Source: Bacillus pinisoli
GTDB taxonomy: Bacteria > Bacillota > Bacilli > Bacillales > SA4
NCBI RefSeq assembly: GCF_023036475.1
Contig: NZ_JAJQKI010000003.1
Coordinates: 372,001 to 436,000, forward strand
Length of the DNA: 64,000 nucleotides
Direction of reading: 5' to 3'
Made by a program: the position numbers and the translations under genes. The notes below the pieces were generated by a model that did not search any database, was not told where the DNA came from, and saw only the letters and a program-made list of their open reading frames with translations. Positions within the stretch are counted from its first letter, which is position 1. Each line of letters begins with the position of its first letter. Of this stretch, positions 39,153 to 47,923 are shown piece after piece.

Positions 39153-39327
39153 CCTAACACTCCTCTTTTCTTTTTCTACTCTCATAAATTCCCCATAACT
39201 CTTCCTTATAAACATATTTTTGGGATGAACCTTTTTAATATGTTTTTTACCGAACATTTATTGAATCTAGTTATCATACCATTCAGAATCATTGCATGAT
39301 AAAATATAGGCATGAGGAGGTGCCTGA

Positions 39328-39507
39328 GTGTATACAGTTCTTATCATTTCAATAATTGTCGTGATTATTGTATTACTCCTTAGTATTTTAACCATTAACA
39401 AAGGCTATGCTTACAAGCAGACCGTTGATCAGCTAGAGAATAATCCTTATTTACATGACCAAGATGTGAATCATGAACAGGAAAGAGCGGAGGAACAAGA
39501 CAGATGA
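39328..39507 (+). CDS. ytzI: Small membrane protein YtzI
   Basis: A 59-residue protein: one membrane segment (about residues 2-24, VLIISIIVVIIVLLLSIL) then TINKGYAYKQTVD and an acidic tail. This is the YtzI pattern known near dps in B. subtilis. The start is GTG at 39328-39330 with GGAGG 7 bases upstream. It ends in an ATGA overlap with the amidase gene, so the two are translationally coupled. Function unknown. Confidence 0.82.
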   Translation: MYTVLIISIIVVIIVLLLSILTINKGYAYKQTVDQLENNPYLHDQDVNHEQERAEEQDR

Positions 39508-40958
39508 GAAACCCAAGACTTGCTAAATTACAAGAGGAATGGCTAGTAGAAGTAACCATTGATCAAATTCAAGAAGCAATGGAAAGTGGAGACGTGACGG
39601 CAAAAGATCTAGTATTACTTTATTTAAATAGAATTGCTACTTACAATAAACATATTAACGCCGTGCTTGAAGTAAACCCAGACGCTCTGCAAATTGCAGA
39701 AGCATTAGACCATGAACGTAACATTAGTGGACCTCGTGGGCCCTTACACGGCGTTCCAGTATTATTAAAAGACAATATAGATACAGGTGACAAATTACAT
39801 ACAAGCGCTGGCTCCTTAGCGTTAAAAGATCATTATGCGTTAGAGGATGCCACTGTTGCTCAATTACTTCGTGAAGCAGGAGCCATTATTCTAGGAAAAG
39901 TAAATATGACAGAATGGGCCAATTTTATGGCTGAAAATATGCCAACAGGCTACAGTTCACGCGGAGGACAAGTATTAAATCCATATGGACCAGGAACTTT
40001 TGAAGTTGGAGGTTCTAGTGCAGGTTCTGGATCTTCCATAGCAGCTAACTTTGCAGCAGTTGCAATCGGAACTGAAACATCTGGCTCCATTTTAAGCCCA
40101 GCGAGCCGCAATTCACTTGTCGGAATTAAACCAACCATTGGCCTAGTAAGTCGTACAGGCATTATCCCTATAGCACATACTCAAGATACAGCAGGGCCGA
40201 TGACAAGAACAGTAAAAGACGCTGCCATCCTTTTAACGGTTATTACAGCTGCAGATGAAACCGATCCTGTTACACTTAAGAATCCAATTGAGTATGATTA
40301 TACGGAATTCCTTATGGAAGATGGCCTTCAAGGTAAACGTATAGGAATTGCTAGAGATGTATTCCAATATTTATCTGAAGAAGAAAAAATGAGAATGGAA
40401 GAAGCCATTAACGTGTTAAAAGAATTAGGTGCAACTGTAGTTGATCCTGTTACCATTCCATCTAGCAAGGAAAACTGGGACTACAATGTCCTCGTGTACG
40501 AATTCAAAACAGACCTTAATGCCTATCTTCGAAATGTTGAACCAAACCTTGGTATTCAGTCGTTAGCGGATGTCATTCGTTTTAACGAAGAACATGCTGA
40601 ACAAACATTAAAATATGGTCAAAAGATCATGCTAGAATCTGAAAATACAAGTGGTACGTTAACCGAAGCTGAATACTTACAAAGCTTAGAAAAGGACCAA
40701 TACTTATCGACAGAACAAGGAATTGATGCGGTTCTTGAAGAGCATGATCTAGATGCGATCGTTTTCCCTAACAATTTTGGTGCAGGCATACCGGCGAAGG
40801 CTGGATATCCATCTGTGACAGTACCGGCTGGCTATTCATCTGATAACGGTCCTGTGGGCATCACGTTTACTGGAACAGCCTTCAGTGAGCCAACTCTTAT
40901 TCAAATGGCTTATGCTTTTGAGCAAAAAACAAAACTTCGTGTTCCACCAACTTTATAA
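39504..40958 (+). CDS. Amidase signature family enzyme
   Basis: A 484-residue amidase. The Ser-cis-Ser-Lys triad is visible: Lys in VPVLLKDNID, the cis-Ser in GGSSAGSGSS and the nucleophile Ser in GTETSGSILSPAS. The tail with VTVPAGYSSDNGPVGITFTG is also typical. It is not GatA, since the GatA-specific context (gatC, gatB) is missing and the length and N-terminus differ. The substrate is unknown. It is translated behind ytzI by a 4-base overlap and closed by a strong terminator. Confidence 0.9.
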   Translation: MRNPRLAKLQEEWLVEVTIDQIQEAMESGDVTAKDLVLLYLNRIATYNKHINAVLEVNPDALQIAEALDHERNISGPRGPLHGVPVLLKDNIDTGDKLHTSAGSLALKDHYALEDATVAQLLREAGAIILGKVNMTEWANFMAENMPTGYSSRGGQVLNPYGPGTFEVGGSSAGSGSSIAANFAAVAIGTETSGSILSPASRNSLVGIKPTIGLVSRTGIIPIAHTQDTAGPMTRTVKDAAILLTVITAADETDPVTLKNPIEYDYTEFLMEDGLQGKRIGIARDVFQYLSEEEKMRMEEAINVLKELGATVVDPVTIPSSKENWDYNVLVYEFKTDLNAYLRNVEPNLGIQSLADVIRFNEEHAEQTLKYGQKIMLESENTSGTLTEAEYLQSLEKDQYLSTEQGIDAVLEEHDLDAIVFPNNFGAGIPAKAGYPSVTVPAGYSSDNGPVGITFTGTAFSEPTLIQMAYAFEQKTKLRVPPTL

Positions 40959-40965
40959 TATAAAA

Positions 40966-41003
40966 AACGGGTACTTTTCTGAAAAAGAGAAGTACCTTTT
41001 TTA
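40966..41003 (+). terminator. Terminator after the amidase
   Basis: GGTACTTTTCT pairs with AGAGAAGTACC, followed by TTTTTT. Confidence 0.85.
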
Positions 41004-41012
41004 CACTTTATA

Positions 41013-41074
41013 TGTAAGGTTTACTTTACACAAAATCCAACCTTTGATAAATTACTTGTAAGGTTTACTTTACA
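41013..41074. promoter_or_regulatory. Duplicated operator-like site upstream of the XRE regulator
   Basis: The 18-mer TGTAAGGTTTACTTTACA occurs twice with no mismatch, at 41013-41030 and 41057-41074. Each is an imperfect dyad (TGTAA...TTACA). The two are 44 bases apart, start to start, and the second ends 18 bases before the regulator's start. Autoregulation by the XRE protein is inferred. Confidence 0.7.
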
Positions 41075-41092
41075 TAGAGAGGGAAAGCGAAA

Positions 41093-41299
41093 TTGAAAAA
41101 CAAAGTAAAGGAATTAAGAGAACAGCAAGGATTAACACAAGCCCAACTAGGCGAAAAGGTTGGTGTTTCTCGTCAAGCCATAAATGCTATTGAAAAGAAT
41201 AAATTTGATCCATCTATATGGTTGGCGTATGATTTAGCCCTTTTTTTTAATATGTCTATTGAGGAGTTATTTGACTTTAAGGAGAGTGAAAGAAAGTGA
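41093..41299 (+). CDS. XRE family HTH regulator, 68 aa
   Basis: A minimal Cro/C1-type DNA-binding protein: KVKELREQQGLTQAQLGEKVGVSRQAINAIEKNK holds the helix-turn-helix, followed by IWLAYDLALFFNMSIEELF. This is the YozG/YvaO-like small regulator class that often precedes membrane-protein genes. The start is TTG at 41093 with GAGGG about 9 bases upstream. It overlaps the next gene by 4 bases (GTGA). Two identical operator-like sites lie upstream. Confidence 0.85.
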   Translation: MKNKVKELREQQGLTQAQLGEKVGVSRQAINAIEKNKFDPSIWLAYDLALFFNMSIEELFDFKESERK

Positions 41300-41748
41300 A
41301 TCTATTAAAACACCCTATCGTAACTATATGGTTTATTGGTTTTATGTCAGCCATCTATTCATTTATTTTTATTTTTACTGCAGGTCATATGGAATTCGTC
41401 AGTTTACTTTCGCATGGGGAAACATTAAACTCTACTCTCTGGAATGGTTGGTCTGATTTTATTAAAGCTGGAAACATGAAGACGATTGGATACGTAATCA
41501 TCGGTTTAACTGTCTTAATTATCTTTATTACGATCCTTAAAAGAAGAAAAGAGTACGACGAATTCCAAGTTAGTATTCTATCGAAAAGTCTATTAGTTGC
41601 TGGTACCTTATCTATTTTAATGATCCCTTTTATCATGGTTTTACTACTAAGTGATTCTAACTATGGAGTTGAAATCATGTTCCTATTTGCCACCGTACAG
41701 TGGGTCAGTGTTTTATGTACATATTTGATTTATGTAATTAAATATTAA
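41296..41748 (+). CDS. Membrane protein paired with an XRE regulator, 150 aa
   Basis: About four hydrophobic segments with short loops and one basic cytoplasmic loop (ILKRRKEYDEF). The start is GTG overlapping the stop of the XRE gene (GTGA), so the two are translationally coupled. No family is recognised; the layout is like DUF2178-type XRE-membrane pairs. A 55-residue membrane protein follows, and all three seem to form one operon under the duplicated operator. Confidence 0.7.
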   Translation: MNLLKHPIVTIWFIGFMSAIYSFIFIFTAGHMEFVSLLSHGETLNSTLWNGWSDFIKAGNMKTIGYVIIGLTVLIIFITILKRRKEYDEFQVSILSKSLLVAGTLSILMIPFIMVLLLSDSNYGVEIMFLFATVQWVSVLCTYLIYVIKY

Positions 41749-41767
41749 ATTGTAGAGGTGGTTACAT

Positions 41768-41935
41768 ATGACGTTTATTAAATATCTAACTCTATTTTCT
41801 TGGGCCGTTCTCTTTCTTTATTTTTTTGATAGGCTATTACCTAAGAATCTTCTTTTATCAATAGCTGGTGGGATCATACTCTTATTTAGCTCATTATTGA
41901 TACTAAGATTATTTGAAATTAGGAAAATACGTTAA
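41768..41935 (+). CDS. Small membrane protein, 55 aa
   Basis: A short frame (ATG 41768, TAA 41933-41935) with AGAGGTGG 6 bases upstream. It has two hydrophobic segments (about 5-20 and 28-46) and a basic C-terminus. It lies 19 bases behind the 150-residue membrane protein and is followed by a strong terminator, so it is the probable third gene of the XRE operon. Function unknown. Confidence 0.65.
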   Translation: MTFIKYLTLFSWAVLFLYFFDRLLPKNLLLSIAGGIILLFSSLLILRLFEIRKIR

Positions 41936-41956
41936 TGTTACCTAATAATGAAATTT

Positions 41957-41990
41957 TAAAAGGCCTAAGTTTTTTTACTCAGGCCTTTTG
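41957..41990. terminator. Bidirectional terminator
   Basis: AAAAGGCCT pairs with AGGCCTTTT. It separates the XRE operon from the convergent ycgRQ pair. Confidence 0.88.
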
Positions 41991-42017
41991 TCGTCTTTTC
42001 TATTAGGTTTTTATAAG

Positions 42018-42965
42018 CTAATTATCATACGTCTCATAGATATAAGGTTGCTCTGGCTTCTCAATCAGTTCAATTTCTTCTATCTGTAAATAAGGGAGAA
42101 TCCAATCATTATACTCGGTCTTCGATAAAGTTCCTGTTACTTTTACCCATTGATCGTTGTCAAGATCTTTTACCACCGAACCGGTTGATAAAGTTCCATA
42201 TACAGATGAGTCCGCTACGCAACACGATAAACCAAATCTAGCAATGACCATCTGGTCTTCAGTAAAATCCTCTTCCCTGAAAACGAAGCCGATCACTTCC
42301 ATTTTTTTACCAACGAACTTATCAGGATTCATATCAAGAATATTCATCGTTTGAATGTAAGTGTCTTCTTGCACCACGATTGTATCCATTGCTAAAAGCT
42401 TCTCTTCTAATGCCTCATAAAAACCTTCAGGTGGTGCTTGTATTTGAAATCCTTCTGGGTGTTCTAATGGCACATCGCCTGATATTTCGTTTCCATCAAT
42501 TCCATATAGTTCTTCTAGTTCTGCCACGTACTCTTCAGGATCATTTAGGTAGTCTAGAACCTTGTCCTCATTTACCTCGGCTTTTACTTGAGGATTATTG
42601 CCGGTAAAGCCACGCTTAGCAGCTACTGATGAATCAATTGTCGCTTCAGCAAATAAAAAGCCTGTGACGACTGGAATGATAAAAATGGAGTAAATGATGG
42701 TTGATTTTACTATATTCGTAGATTGCCCGTGATCAACTCCACAATCACAATAGAGCTCTTCTTCATCTTTAGAGCCACTTCTCCATACCTGAATGATACC
42801 AAGTATAAGGAAGGTGATGATGGCAAAATACATAAATGGCATCATTTTAGGAGCAATAAAATTAAAAATATTCCCAGTTAATGTTAATTTTAGGGCTAAT
42901 AATGAAAAACCGATCAAGATAATTCCCCTGATAAAAAGGTGGAAGCTGTAGTCTCTATTTCCCAT
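42018..42965 (-). CDS. ycgQ: TIGR03943/DUF1980 family permease subunit YcgQ
   Basis: About 315 residues. Three or four N-terminal membrane segments are followed by a Cys-rich loop (LYCDCGVDH), a membrane segment, and a C-terminal soluble domain with GLSCCVADSS, which suggests metal binding. The family always pairs with a YraQ/YcgR-type permease. I use the ATG at 42963-42965, with GAGGTG 6 bases upstream. It lies immediately behind ycgR. The solute is unknown; a metal or metal-related substrate is a guess from the Cys pairs. Confidence 0.85.
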   Translation of the reverse strand: MGNRDYSFHLFIRGIILIGFSLLALKLTLTGNIFNFIAPKMMPFMYFAIITFLILGIIQVWRSGSKDEEELYCDCGVDHGQSTNIVKSTIIYSIFIIPVVTGFLFAEATIDSSVAAKRGFTGNNPQVKAEVNEDKVLDYLNDPEEYVAELEELYGIDGNEISGDVPLEHPEGFQIQAPPEGFYEALEEKLLAMDTIVVQEDTYIQTMNILDMNPDKFVGKKMEVIGFVFREEDFTEDQMVIARFGLSCCVADSSVYGTLSTGSVVKDLDNDQWVKVTGTLSKTEYNDWILPYLQIEEIELIEKPEQPYIYETYDN

Positions 42966-42980
42966 TTCAATCACCTCACA

Positions 42981-43988
42981 CTACATAATGGCCTGGTATA
43001 ACAGGATAAAGCAGTATACAGATACTGTAATGACAACAATTAAACCAAAGACAAATCGTGCTCTAAAGAAGGCAAACAACATAATTGTATTCTTTAAATC
43101 TAGCATTGGTCCATAAACTAGGAAAGCAAGTATAGCTCCGATAGAGAATGTATTTCCAAAAGTAGCAGCAACAAATGCATCCGCTTCTGAACATAATGAT
43201 AATACATAAGCAAACGCCATCATCACAGCCGGAGCAGCTGTCTCACTCGACCCTAAGTCTAGCAGTACATCACGGTCAAGAAATGTCTGAAATAAACTTG
43301 CTACAAAGGCTCCAACGATCAGATATTTACCCATTTCAAAAAACTCGTCACTAGCATGATATAAGGTAGATTTAAATCGATTCTTCACTTTAGGAACTTC
43401 AGGCTGAAGACCTAGCAATTCATCTCTTGACCATCTTAATTGATTCGAATTTTGATACAATAAATAAATGATTAATCCAATAAAAATTGATAGAACAAAT
43501 GCTAGTCCCATTCTGCCATACACAACATCTAAATTCCCTCTAAAGGCATAATAAGTGGACGCAAGAACAATTGGATTCAGCACTGGAGCACCGACTAATA
43601 ATACCACACCAACATGTAGAGGCATCCCCTTTTTAATCAACCTTCTGACAACAGGAACAATCGCACATTCACAAATAGGAAATACCACGGCCAACAGGGC
43701 AGCAGGAACCAAAGCAACGATTGCATTCTTAGGGATAAACCGCTGGATAGTTTCCTCCGACACGTACGTTTGAATTAATGCTGAAAAGAAAACTCCTAAT
43801 AATATAAACGGTATTGCTTCTAACACAATACTGATAAAGATTGTATTCACATTGAGCCAAGAGCCCGGAACTGAAAGACTCATAGGATCAAATCCTAATA
43901 AATCCATAACGAAAAATAAAAATAGAAACAAAGCAATCAGACCAAAGCCAACCATGTCTTTTATAAGTGTTAATCCTTGATTGTTCAT
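42981..43988 (-). CDS. ycgR: YraQ/YcgR-type permease (DUF318)
   Basis: A 335-residue membrane protein with about eight segments and the family motifs FPICECAIVPVVRRLI, GAPVLNPIVLAST and SLCSEADAFVAA. The CEC and SEADAF sites recall metal handling. It is the first gene of a two-gene operon with ycgQ. AGGAG lies 6 bases from the ATG. No Zur, Fur or CsoR-like operator was visible in the 350 bases upstream. Confidence 0.87.
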   Translation of the reverse strand: MNNQGLTLIKDMVGFGLIALFLFLFFVMDLLGFDPMSLSVPGSWLNVNTIFISIVLEAIPFILLGVFFSALIQTYVSEETIQRFIPKNAIVALVPAALLAVVFPICECAIVPVVRRLIKKGMPLHVGVVLLVGAPVLNPIVLASTYYAFRGNLDVVYGRMGLAFVLSIFIGLIIYLLYQNSNQLRWSRDELLGLQPEVPKVKNRFKSTLYHASDEFFEMGKYLIVGAFVASLFQTFLDRDVLLDLGSSETAAPAVMMAFAYVLSLCSEADAFVAATFGNTFSIGAILAFLVYGPMLDLKNTIMLFAFFRARFVFGLIVVITVSVYCFILLYQAIM

Positions 43989-44356
43989 CTCATTCTCCTA
44001 ACCTAGTAATCTTTTAAGAGTATAACATAGATTTATTTACTAGACTCTTACACTTTAATGACAAATTATATGGCTTGTCTCTCTCATATATGTCTCTCAT
44101 TTAATATACTTTTTGCAAGTGAGGGTAGATGCAGGTAGCCTTTCATTCCACGGCTCAAGAAGCAAAAAAATAGAGCCTTAAATAGGAGTCTAAAATAAAA
44201 AATTACCAAGTGATTAAACAGTTCCGATACTGTATAGGAATGTAATTAATTAAAAAATACTCTATAAGCTTATTTGCCACATTTTCTATTTCCTCAAAAT
44301 CAGGTCAAATTTCTTACGATTATTCCCACTCCGTCTTTTCGTTAATGCTCTTAAAT
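43989..44356. other. Intergenic stretch without a recognisable gene
   Basis: About 370 AT-rich bases between ycgR and the HxlR regulator. I see TCTCTCAT given twice (44080s and 44090s) and no convincing frame, RNA or operator. Confidence 0.5.
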
Positions 44357-44692
44357 TTAAAAATCCTCTCCATGTTCTTTACCCCATGTATGCATAAGTT
44401 TTAAGATAGGCATTAGCGTGTTTCCTTTACCAGTTATAGAATATTCGACTTTCGGTGGTACTGTAATATACTGAATTCGTTTAATTAAGTGATCTTCTTC
44501 AAGTTCTTTTAATTGTTTTGTCATTACTTTATGGCTTACACCAGGAAGCAAATTACGTATTTCACTATACCTTAACGTACCGTCAATACCTAAGTGCCAT
44601 AAAATCACACTCTTCCATTTATTTCCTATTTTTGTTAATGTATATTCAATTGAACATTTTAATTTTCCTGTACTATCTATTGGAGTATCCAT
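44357..44692 (-). CDS. HxlR family winged-helix regulator
   Basis: 111 residues with the HxlR core: CSIEYTLTKIGNKWKSVILWHL, then LRYSEIRNLLPGVSHKVMTKQLKELEEDHLI. The single Cys near residue 13 is at the place where several HxlR proteins sense electrophiles or thiols. It is divergent from a VOC-family gene, which it probably controls. The ribosome site is weak (AAAGGA at unusual distance), so the start is less sure. Confidence 0.85.
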   Translation of the reverse strand: MDTPIDSTGKLKCSIEYTLTKIGNKWKSVILWHLGIDGTLRYSEIRNLLPGVSHKVMTKQLKELEEDHLIKRIQYITVPPKVEYSITGKGNTLMPILKLMHTWGKEHGEDF

Positions 44693-44832
44693 TCAAATAT
44701 TCAGTCCTTTCTTACCTTTTGGTTAGTTTCTCACAAAAAAGTGCGTTCTTCCATAAATAAAAATTCCAAAATATAATATCAGTGTGTTTGTTAGTAAACA
44801 CTAAATCAATAAATCATGGAGGAATATAAATT

Positions 44833-45327
44833 ATGTTCACATTTCCTAAAACATTTTCTCATATTGGTCTCTCAGTACCTAACTTAGATCAAGCTGTTAA
44901 ATTTTATACTGAAGTGCTTGGTTGGTATGTTATTATGGAGCCATCTGAAGTAGAAAATGATGACACACCTATTGGTCAAATGTGTAGAGATGTATTTGGA
45001 GAAAACTGGGATAAATTTAGGATAGCACATTTAGCAACAGGTGATAAAATCGGCGTAGAATTGTTTGAGTTTCCAGAAAACGAAACACCTAAAAATAACT
45101 TTGAATACTGGAAAACAGGTATTTTCCATTTCTGTATTCAAGATCCAGACATTGAAGGTCTCGTAGAAAAAATTAAGCAACACGGTGGTAAACAGAGGAT
45201 GCCTATTAGAGAATATTATCCAGGAGAAAAACCATATAAAATGGTTTACGTTGAAGATCCGTTTGGAAATATTTTTGAAATTTACACTCATAGTTATGAA
45301 CTAACTTATTCAAAAGGTGCATATTAA
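44833..45327 (+). CDS. VOC family protein (glyoxalase/dioxygenase fold)
   Basis: 164 residues with one vicinal-oxygen-chelate domain. HIGLSVPNLDQAVKFYTEVLGW opens the fold, and VYVEDPFGNIFEIYTHS closes it with the typical metal Glu. His12, His near HFCIQDPD and the Glu fit the metal triad. The substrate is unknown; a detoxification role is plausible with the divergent HxlR regulator. GGAGG lies 10 bases from the ATG. Its stop codon lies within the target duplication of a MITE scar. Confidence 0.85.
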   Translation: MFTFPKTFSHIGLSVPNLDQAVKFYTEVLGWYVIMEPSEVENDDTPIGQMCRDVFGENWDKFRIAHLATGDKIGVELFEFPENETPKNNFEYWKTGIFHFCIQDPDIEGLVEKIKQHGGKQRMPIREYYPGEKPYKMVYVEDPFGNIFEIYTHSYELTYSKGAY

Positions 45328-45331
45328 CAAA

Positions 45332-45353
45332 GGCTCTCTATACGAAAACAGCC
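45332..45353 (+). mobile_element. MITE scar, copy E (22 bp)
   Basis: GGCTCT joined to CTATACGAAAACAGCC, that is, the two ends of the MITE with the whole interior gone. It is flanked by an exact 8-bp duplication TTAACAAA (45324-45331 and 45354-45361). The left copy contains the stop codon of the VOC gene. Confidence 0.8.
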
Positions 45354-45371
45354 TTAACAAAAGATCTTTTT

Positions 45372-45408
45372 ACACCAGCAAAATCTTCTGCTGGTGTTTC
45401 TTTTTCAT
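45372..45408 (+). terminator. Terminator after the VOC gene
   Basis: CACCAGCA pairs with TGCTGGTG and is followed by TTTCTTTTT. Confidence 0.8.
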
Positions 45409-45521
45409 TCAACCACTTTAACACCACCAAGCTCGAAACATGTTATTAAATTAAATTTCTATTTAGTACAAGAAGCGACTGCCCTTGTCCCAGCAATAGT
45501 TGAATTGAATTTCCCAGCCCT

Positions 45522-46112
45522 TTATCTTGAGAAATCATTAATAATTTCTATTACTTCAATTTCTCCGTTAATTAAAAGCTCTGGAAGCTCGTTCATAACA
45601 TTGCCTCTCCAGTATTCTCTGGCTTGTTCAATTTTTTTAGAGAAAGGAATCCCATCTTCTTTAGGTAGGAGATTTCCATCACCTTCAAAATAATTTCCAT
45701 TAACTCGAAGTTTTACAATCTGCAAAACCTTCCGATTATAAGAATCAAATATTTCTTTCCATTTCAATGCATCTTCATAGGTTTTAGCAGCATATAAGCA
45801 AGACATTCTTGAAGGATATTGAGGGAACTCTTGAAGTCTCACCATCTCTACCAATACTTCTCTAATTGCTCTGATCGTTTGACCAGCATACTTGATCACT
45901 ACATCTGCATTTTCTTTATTTAGCTTCAAGCCTTCATCTGTATATTGACTATATAAAATTCGAAAAAAATCCTCGCCTTTAGAGTTCATTTGTTCCTTTT
46001 CAAAAAAGAAATTATATAAGGTATTCTTTTGGTTCCTATCAAAAAAGATTTTTTGACCAAGATTCATTTTATTTTTAGTTACTATATGATAAACATACAA
46101 TTGTTTCTCCAT
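45522..46112 (-). CDS. DUF2441 domain protein
   Basis: About 196 residues. The opening [24 protein letters not shown] and the following LYNFFFEKE are the DUF2441 pattern; I recall this family being placed near ADP-ribosyl-transferase folds, which I cannot verify. The central [24 protein letters not shown] and [26 protein letters not shown] blocks are also typical. The ATG at 46110-46112 has GGAG 6 bases upstream. It is a single accessory gene without clear partners. Such genes vary in presence between strains. Confidence 0.75.
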   Translation of the reverse strand: MEKQLYVYHIVTKNKMNLGQKIFFDRNQKNTLYNFFFEKEQMNSKGEDFFRILYSQYTDEGLKLNKENADVVIKYAGQTIRAIREVLVEMVRLQEFPQYPSRMSCLYAAKTYEDALKWKEIFDSYNRKVLQIVKLRVNGNYFEGDGNLLPKEDGIPFSKKIEQAREYWRGNVMNELPELLINGEIEVIEIINDFSR

Positions 46113-46270
46113 TATAATCTCCATGAGTATCTATTTATTTTTCTCTTAAACTCTACTGCCCCGTTTGTTATACATGTTAGAAGATTTCGTAACAATTCCT
46201 CGACCTTGAAAATAGTAGCCGTCAAGAAATGAACAACTTGTTTCGCCCCTAAGTTAAATTTTCTTATTAA

Positions 46271-46459
46271 TTACCACCAATTTGTATGGTTTGAATTAGG
46301 TGGATTATGCTTTTGAGTTTCATCCTTAATTGACTCCATACCATCTTTAGCTTTCTTGTCGCTGATTCGTTTATAACGGTTGGTTTTTTTATCTAATAAG
46401 TAGCCGAACAACAGTATTGCTATAACCAAAAATCCGACAACACTCCATACCAGGACCAT
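46271..46459 (-). CDS. Small single-pass membrane protein, 62 aa
   Basis: One N-terminal membrane segment (VWSVVGFLVIAILLFGYLL) and a basic, hydrophilic tail. GGGGG lies 6 bases from the ATG, which supports a real gene. No family recognised. Neighbours are also small membrane proteins of unknown role. Confidence 0.55.
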   Translation of the reverse strand: MVLVWSVVGFLVIAILLFGYLLDKKTNRYKRISDKKAKDGMESIKDETQKHNPPNSNHTNWW

Positions 46460-46549
46460 TACTTTCCCCCTTGTTTTTAATTAACTTATTTAAACAACTT
46501 TTCTGTATATCCCTGTTTTACTGATCTTTCTCTTTAGTACAATAATGAC

Positions 46550-46792
46550 TTAAAATCTAAAACCAATTAAAAACGCAACTCCAAGCAAAATCACAATTAT
46601 ACCACTCAAGAAGAATAACCAACTCTCGAACACTAACAACACTATAAAATGTAACATATAAGATAAGCGCGTTCTATTTTCATATTTGCTTAGATCTTGT
46701 CTAATTACTTCAACGTGGTAATAATAACCAAATAATAGTATACCAACCCCTATCATACATATTGGTAATCCTGTCAGAATGTTTGATATCAT
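46550..46792 (-). CDS. Small membrane protein, 80 aa
   Basis: Two hydrophobic segments (about 5-24 and 48-78) separated by a charged loop (VEVIRQDLSKYENRTRLSY). The ribosome site is not strong. It is on the same strand as the preceding small gene and the sensor kinase. Function unknown. Confidence 0.5.
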   Translation of the reverse strand: MISNILTGLPICMIGVGILLFGYYYHVEVIRQDLSKYENRTRLSYMLHFIVLLVFESWLFFLSGIIVILLGVAFLIGFRF

Positions 46793-46842
46793 TGTTTATT
46801 TTCCTCATAACTTAACTTTCAGGTTAATATATTGTAAAACTT

Positions 46843-46877
46843 AGCAAAAGCCATCTCCTTCTTGAAGATGGCTTTTG
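46843..46877 (-). terminator. Terminator after the cytoplasmic PAS kinase
   Basis: AAAGCCATCT pairs with AGATGGCTTT, with T-rich sequence on the minus-strand side. Confidence 0.75.
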
Positions 46878-46894
46878 TATAACTATGTAATGAT

Positions 46895-47923
46895 TTATTT
46901 TATAAAACGAATGTTGAAAGTAGTACCATCATCACTTGTATTAAAATCTATCTTAGCGTTATTCCTCTGTGCAATTGAATAACAAATAGATAAACCTAAA
47001 CCCGTACCGTTCTCTTTACTAGTAACAAAAGGGTTGGGTATGTCATGAATTAAGTTATCCGGTATTCCACTACCTTCATCTTTAATACAAAGGATAACGG
47101 CCCCTTCTTCTTTATATGTTATAACCGAAACTGACTTTCCCTCTCCCATAGCATCTAAAGAATTATTAATCATATTTAGTAATAGTTGTCGTATCTCATT
47201 CTGATCAACCATAATATTTGTTATGTTTCCTAATTCTAACTTGATAATTTTCCCTTCCTTTAAGGCTCTTGTTTCAAGTAAGGGATATATGGAAGTTATT
47301 AGTTGATTTATAGAAGAATTCTTTACGATTCTCGCTCTATTTTTAGCCAAACTCAAAAACTCACCTATAATATTATTTACTCGGTCTATTTCCTCGATCA
47401 TTAATTTGACATGAGAATCATAGTTTTCTAAGTTTCTATCCTTGGACATAATTTGTAAAAACCCTTTAACAGTGGTCATAGGATTTCTAACTTCATGCGC
47501 CACTCCCGCTGCCATTTCACCGATTAGTTTTAGCTTATCAAAATATCTTTCTTCTTTTTCCTTTTCTTTAATACTTGTAATATCACTGAAAATACATAAC
47601 AAACCATCTTTATTTGGAAAGACTTTTACTTCGACGAGACGGTTTGTATATAAGGTCGTCACTTCAAAAGTTTGCAGTTCCTGTTCTCCATACGCTTTAT
47701 TATATAGGTGAAAAAGCTTTGTATCTACATATTCAGGCAAGACATCCCAAAGACACTTTCCTAATAGTTCTGCTTTCGGTTTTTCTATTACCTTTTCAGC
47801 TGCTAGATTAATAAATTCAAACTCCATTCTTGAATTTAAAAAATAACAACCCTCTTTTATATTATTCAATACTTCTGCCATACTTACATTTGTATGAAAT
47901 GCTTTATTTTCAATAAAAATCAC
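46895..47923 (-). CDS. Cytoplasmic PAS sensor histidine kinase
   Basis: About 342 residues without membrane segments. A PAS domain (about 15-115) precedes HisKA with the phospho-acceptor in AHEVRNPMTTVKGF, then the ATPase domain with NMINNSLDAM, DEGSGIP and GTGLGLSIC. It resembles the soluble Kin-type sporulation kinases. No regulator gene is adjacent. The start is uncertain: the frame opens with GTG at 47923 without a clear site, and an ATG 14 codons later is possible. It is similar to the kinase at 37289-38521 in the catalytic half. Confidence 0.83.
   Translation of the reverse strand: MIFIENKAFHTNVSMAEVLNNIKEGCYFLNSRMEFEFINLAAEKVIEKPKAELLGKCLWDVLPEYVDTKLFHLYNKAYGEQELQTFEVTTLYTNRLVEVKVFPNKDGLLCIFSDITSIKEKEKEERYFDKLKLIGEMAAGVAHEVRNPMTTVKGFLQIMSKDRNLENYDSHVKLMIEEIDRVNNIIGEFLSLAKNRARIVKNSSINQLITSIYPLLETRALKEGKIIKLELGNITNIMVDQNEIRQLLLNMINNSLDAMGEGKSVSVITYKEEGAVILCIKDEGSGIPDNLIHDIPNPFVTSKENGTGLGLSICYSIAQRNNAKIDFNTSDDGTTFNIRFIK

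Noticed and set aside
44153..44176. Seventh MITE scar (GGCTC...GAGCC)
   Set aside because: The ends match for only five bases, the interior differs and there is no 8-bp duplication.
45394..45693. Plus-strand frame over the DUF2441 gene
   Set aside because: Opposite to a gene with clear family motifs and ribosome site; composition is not protein-like.
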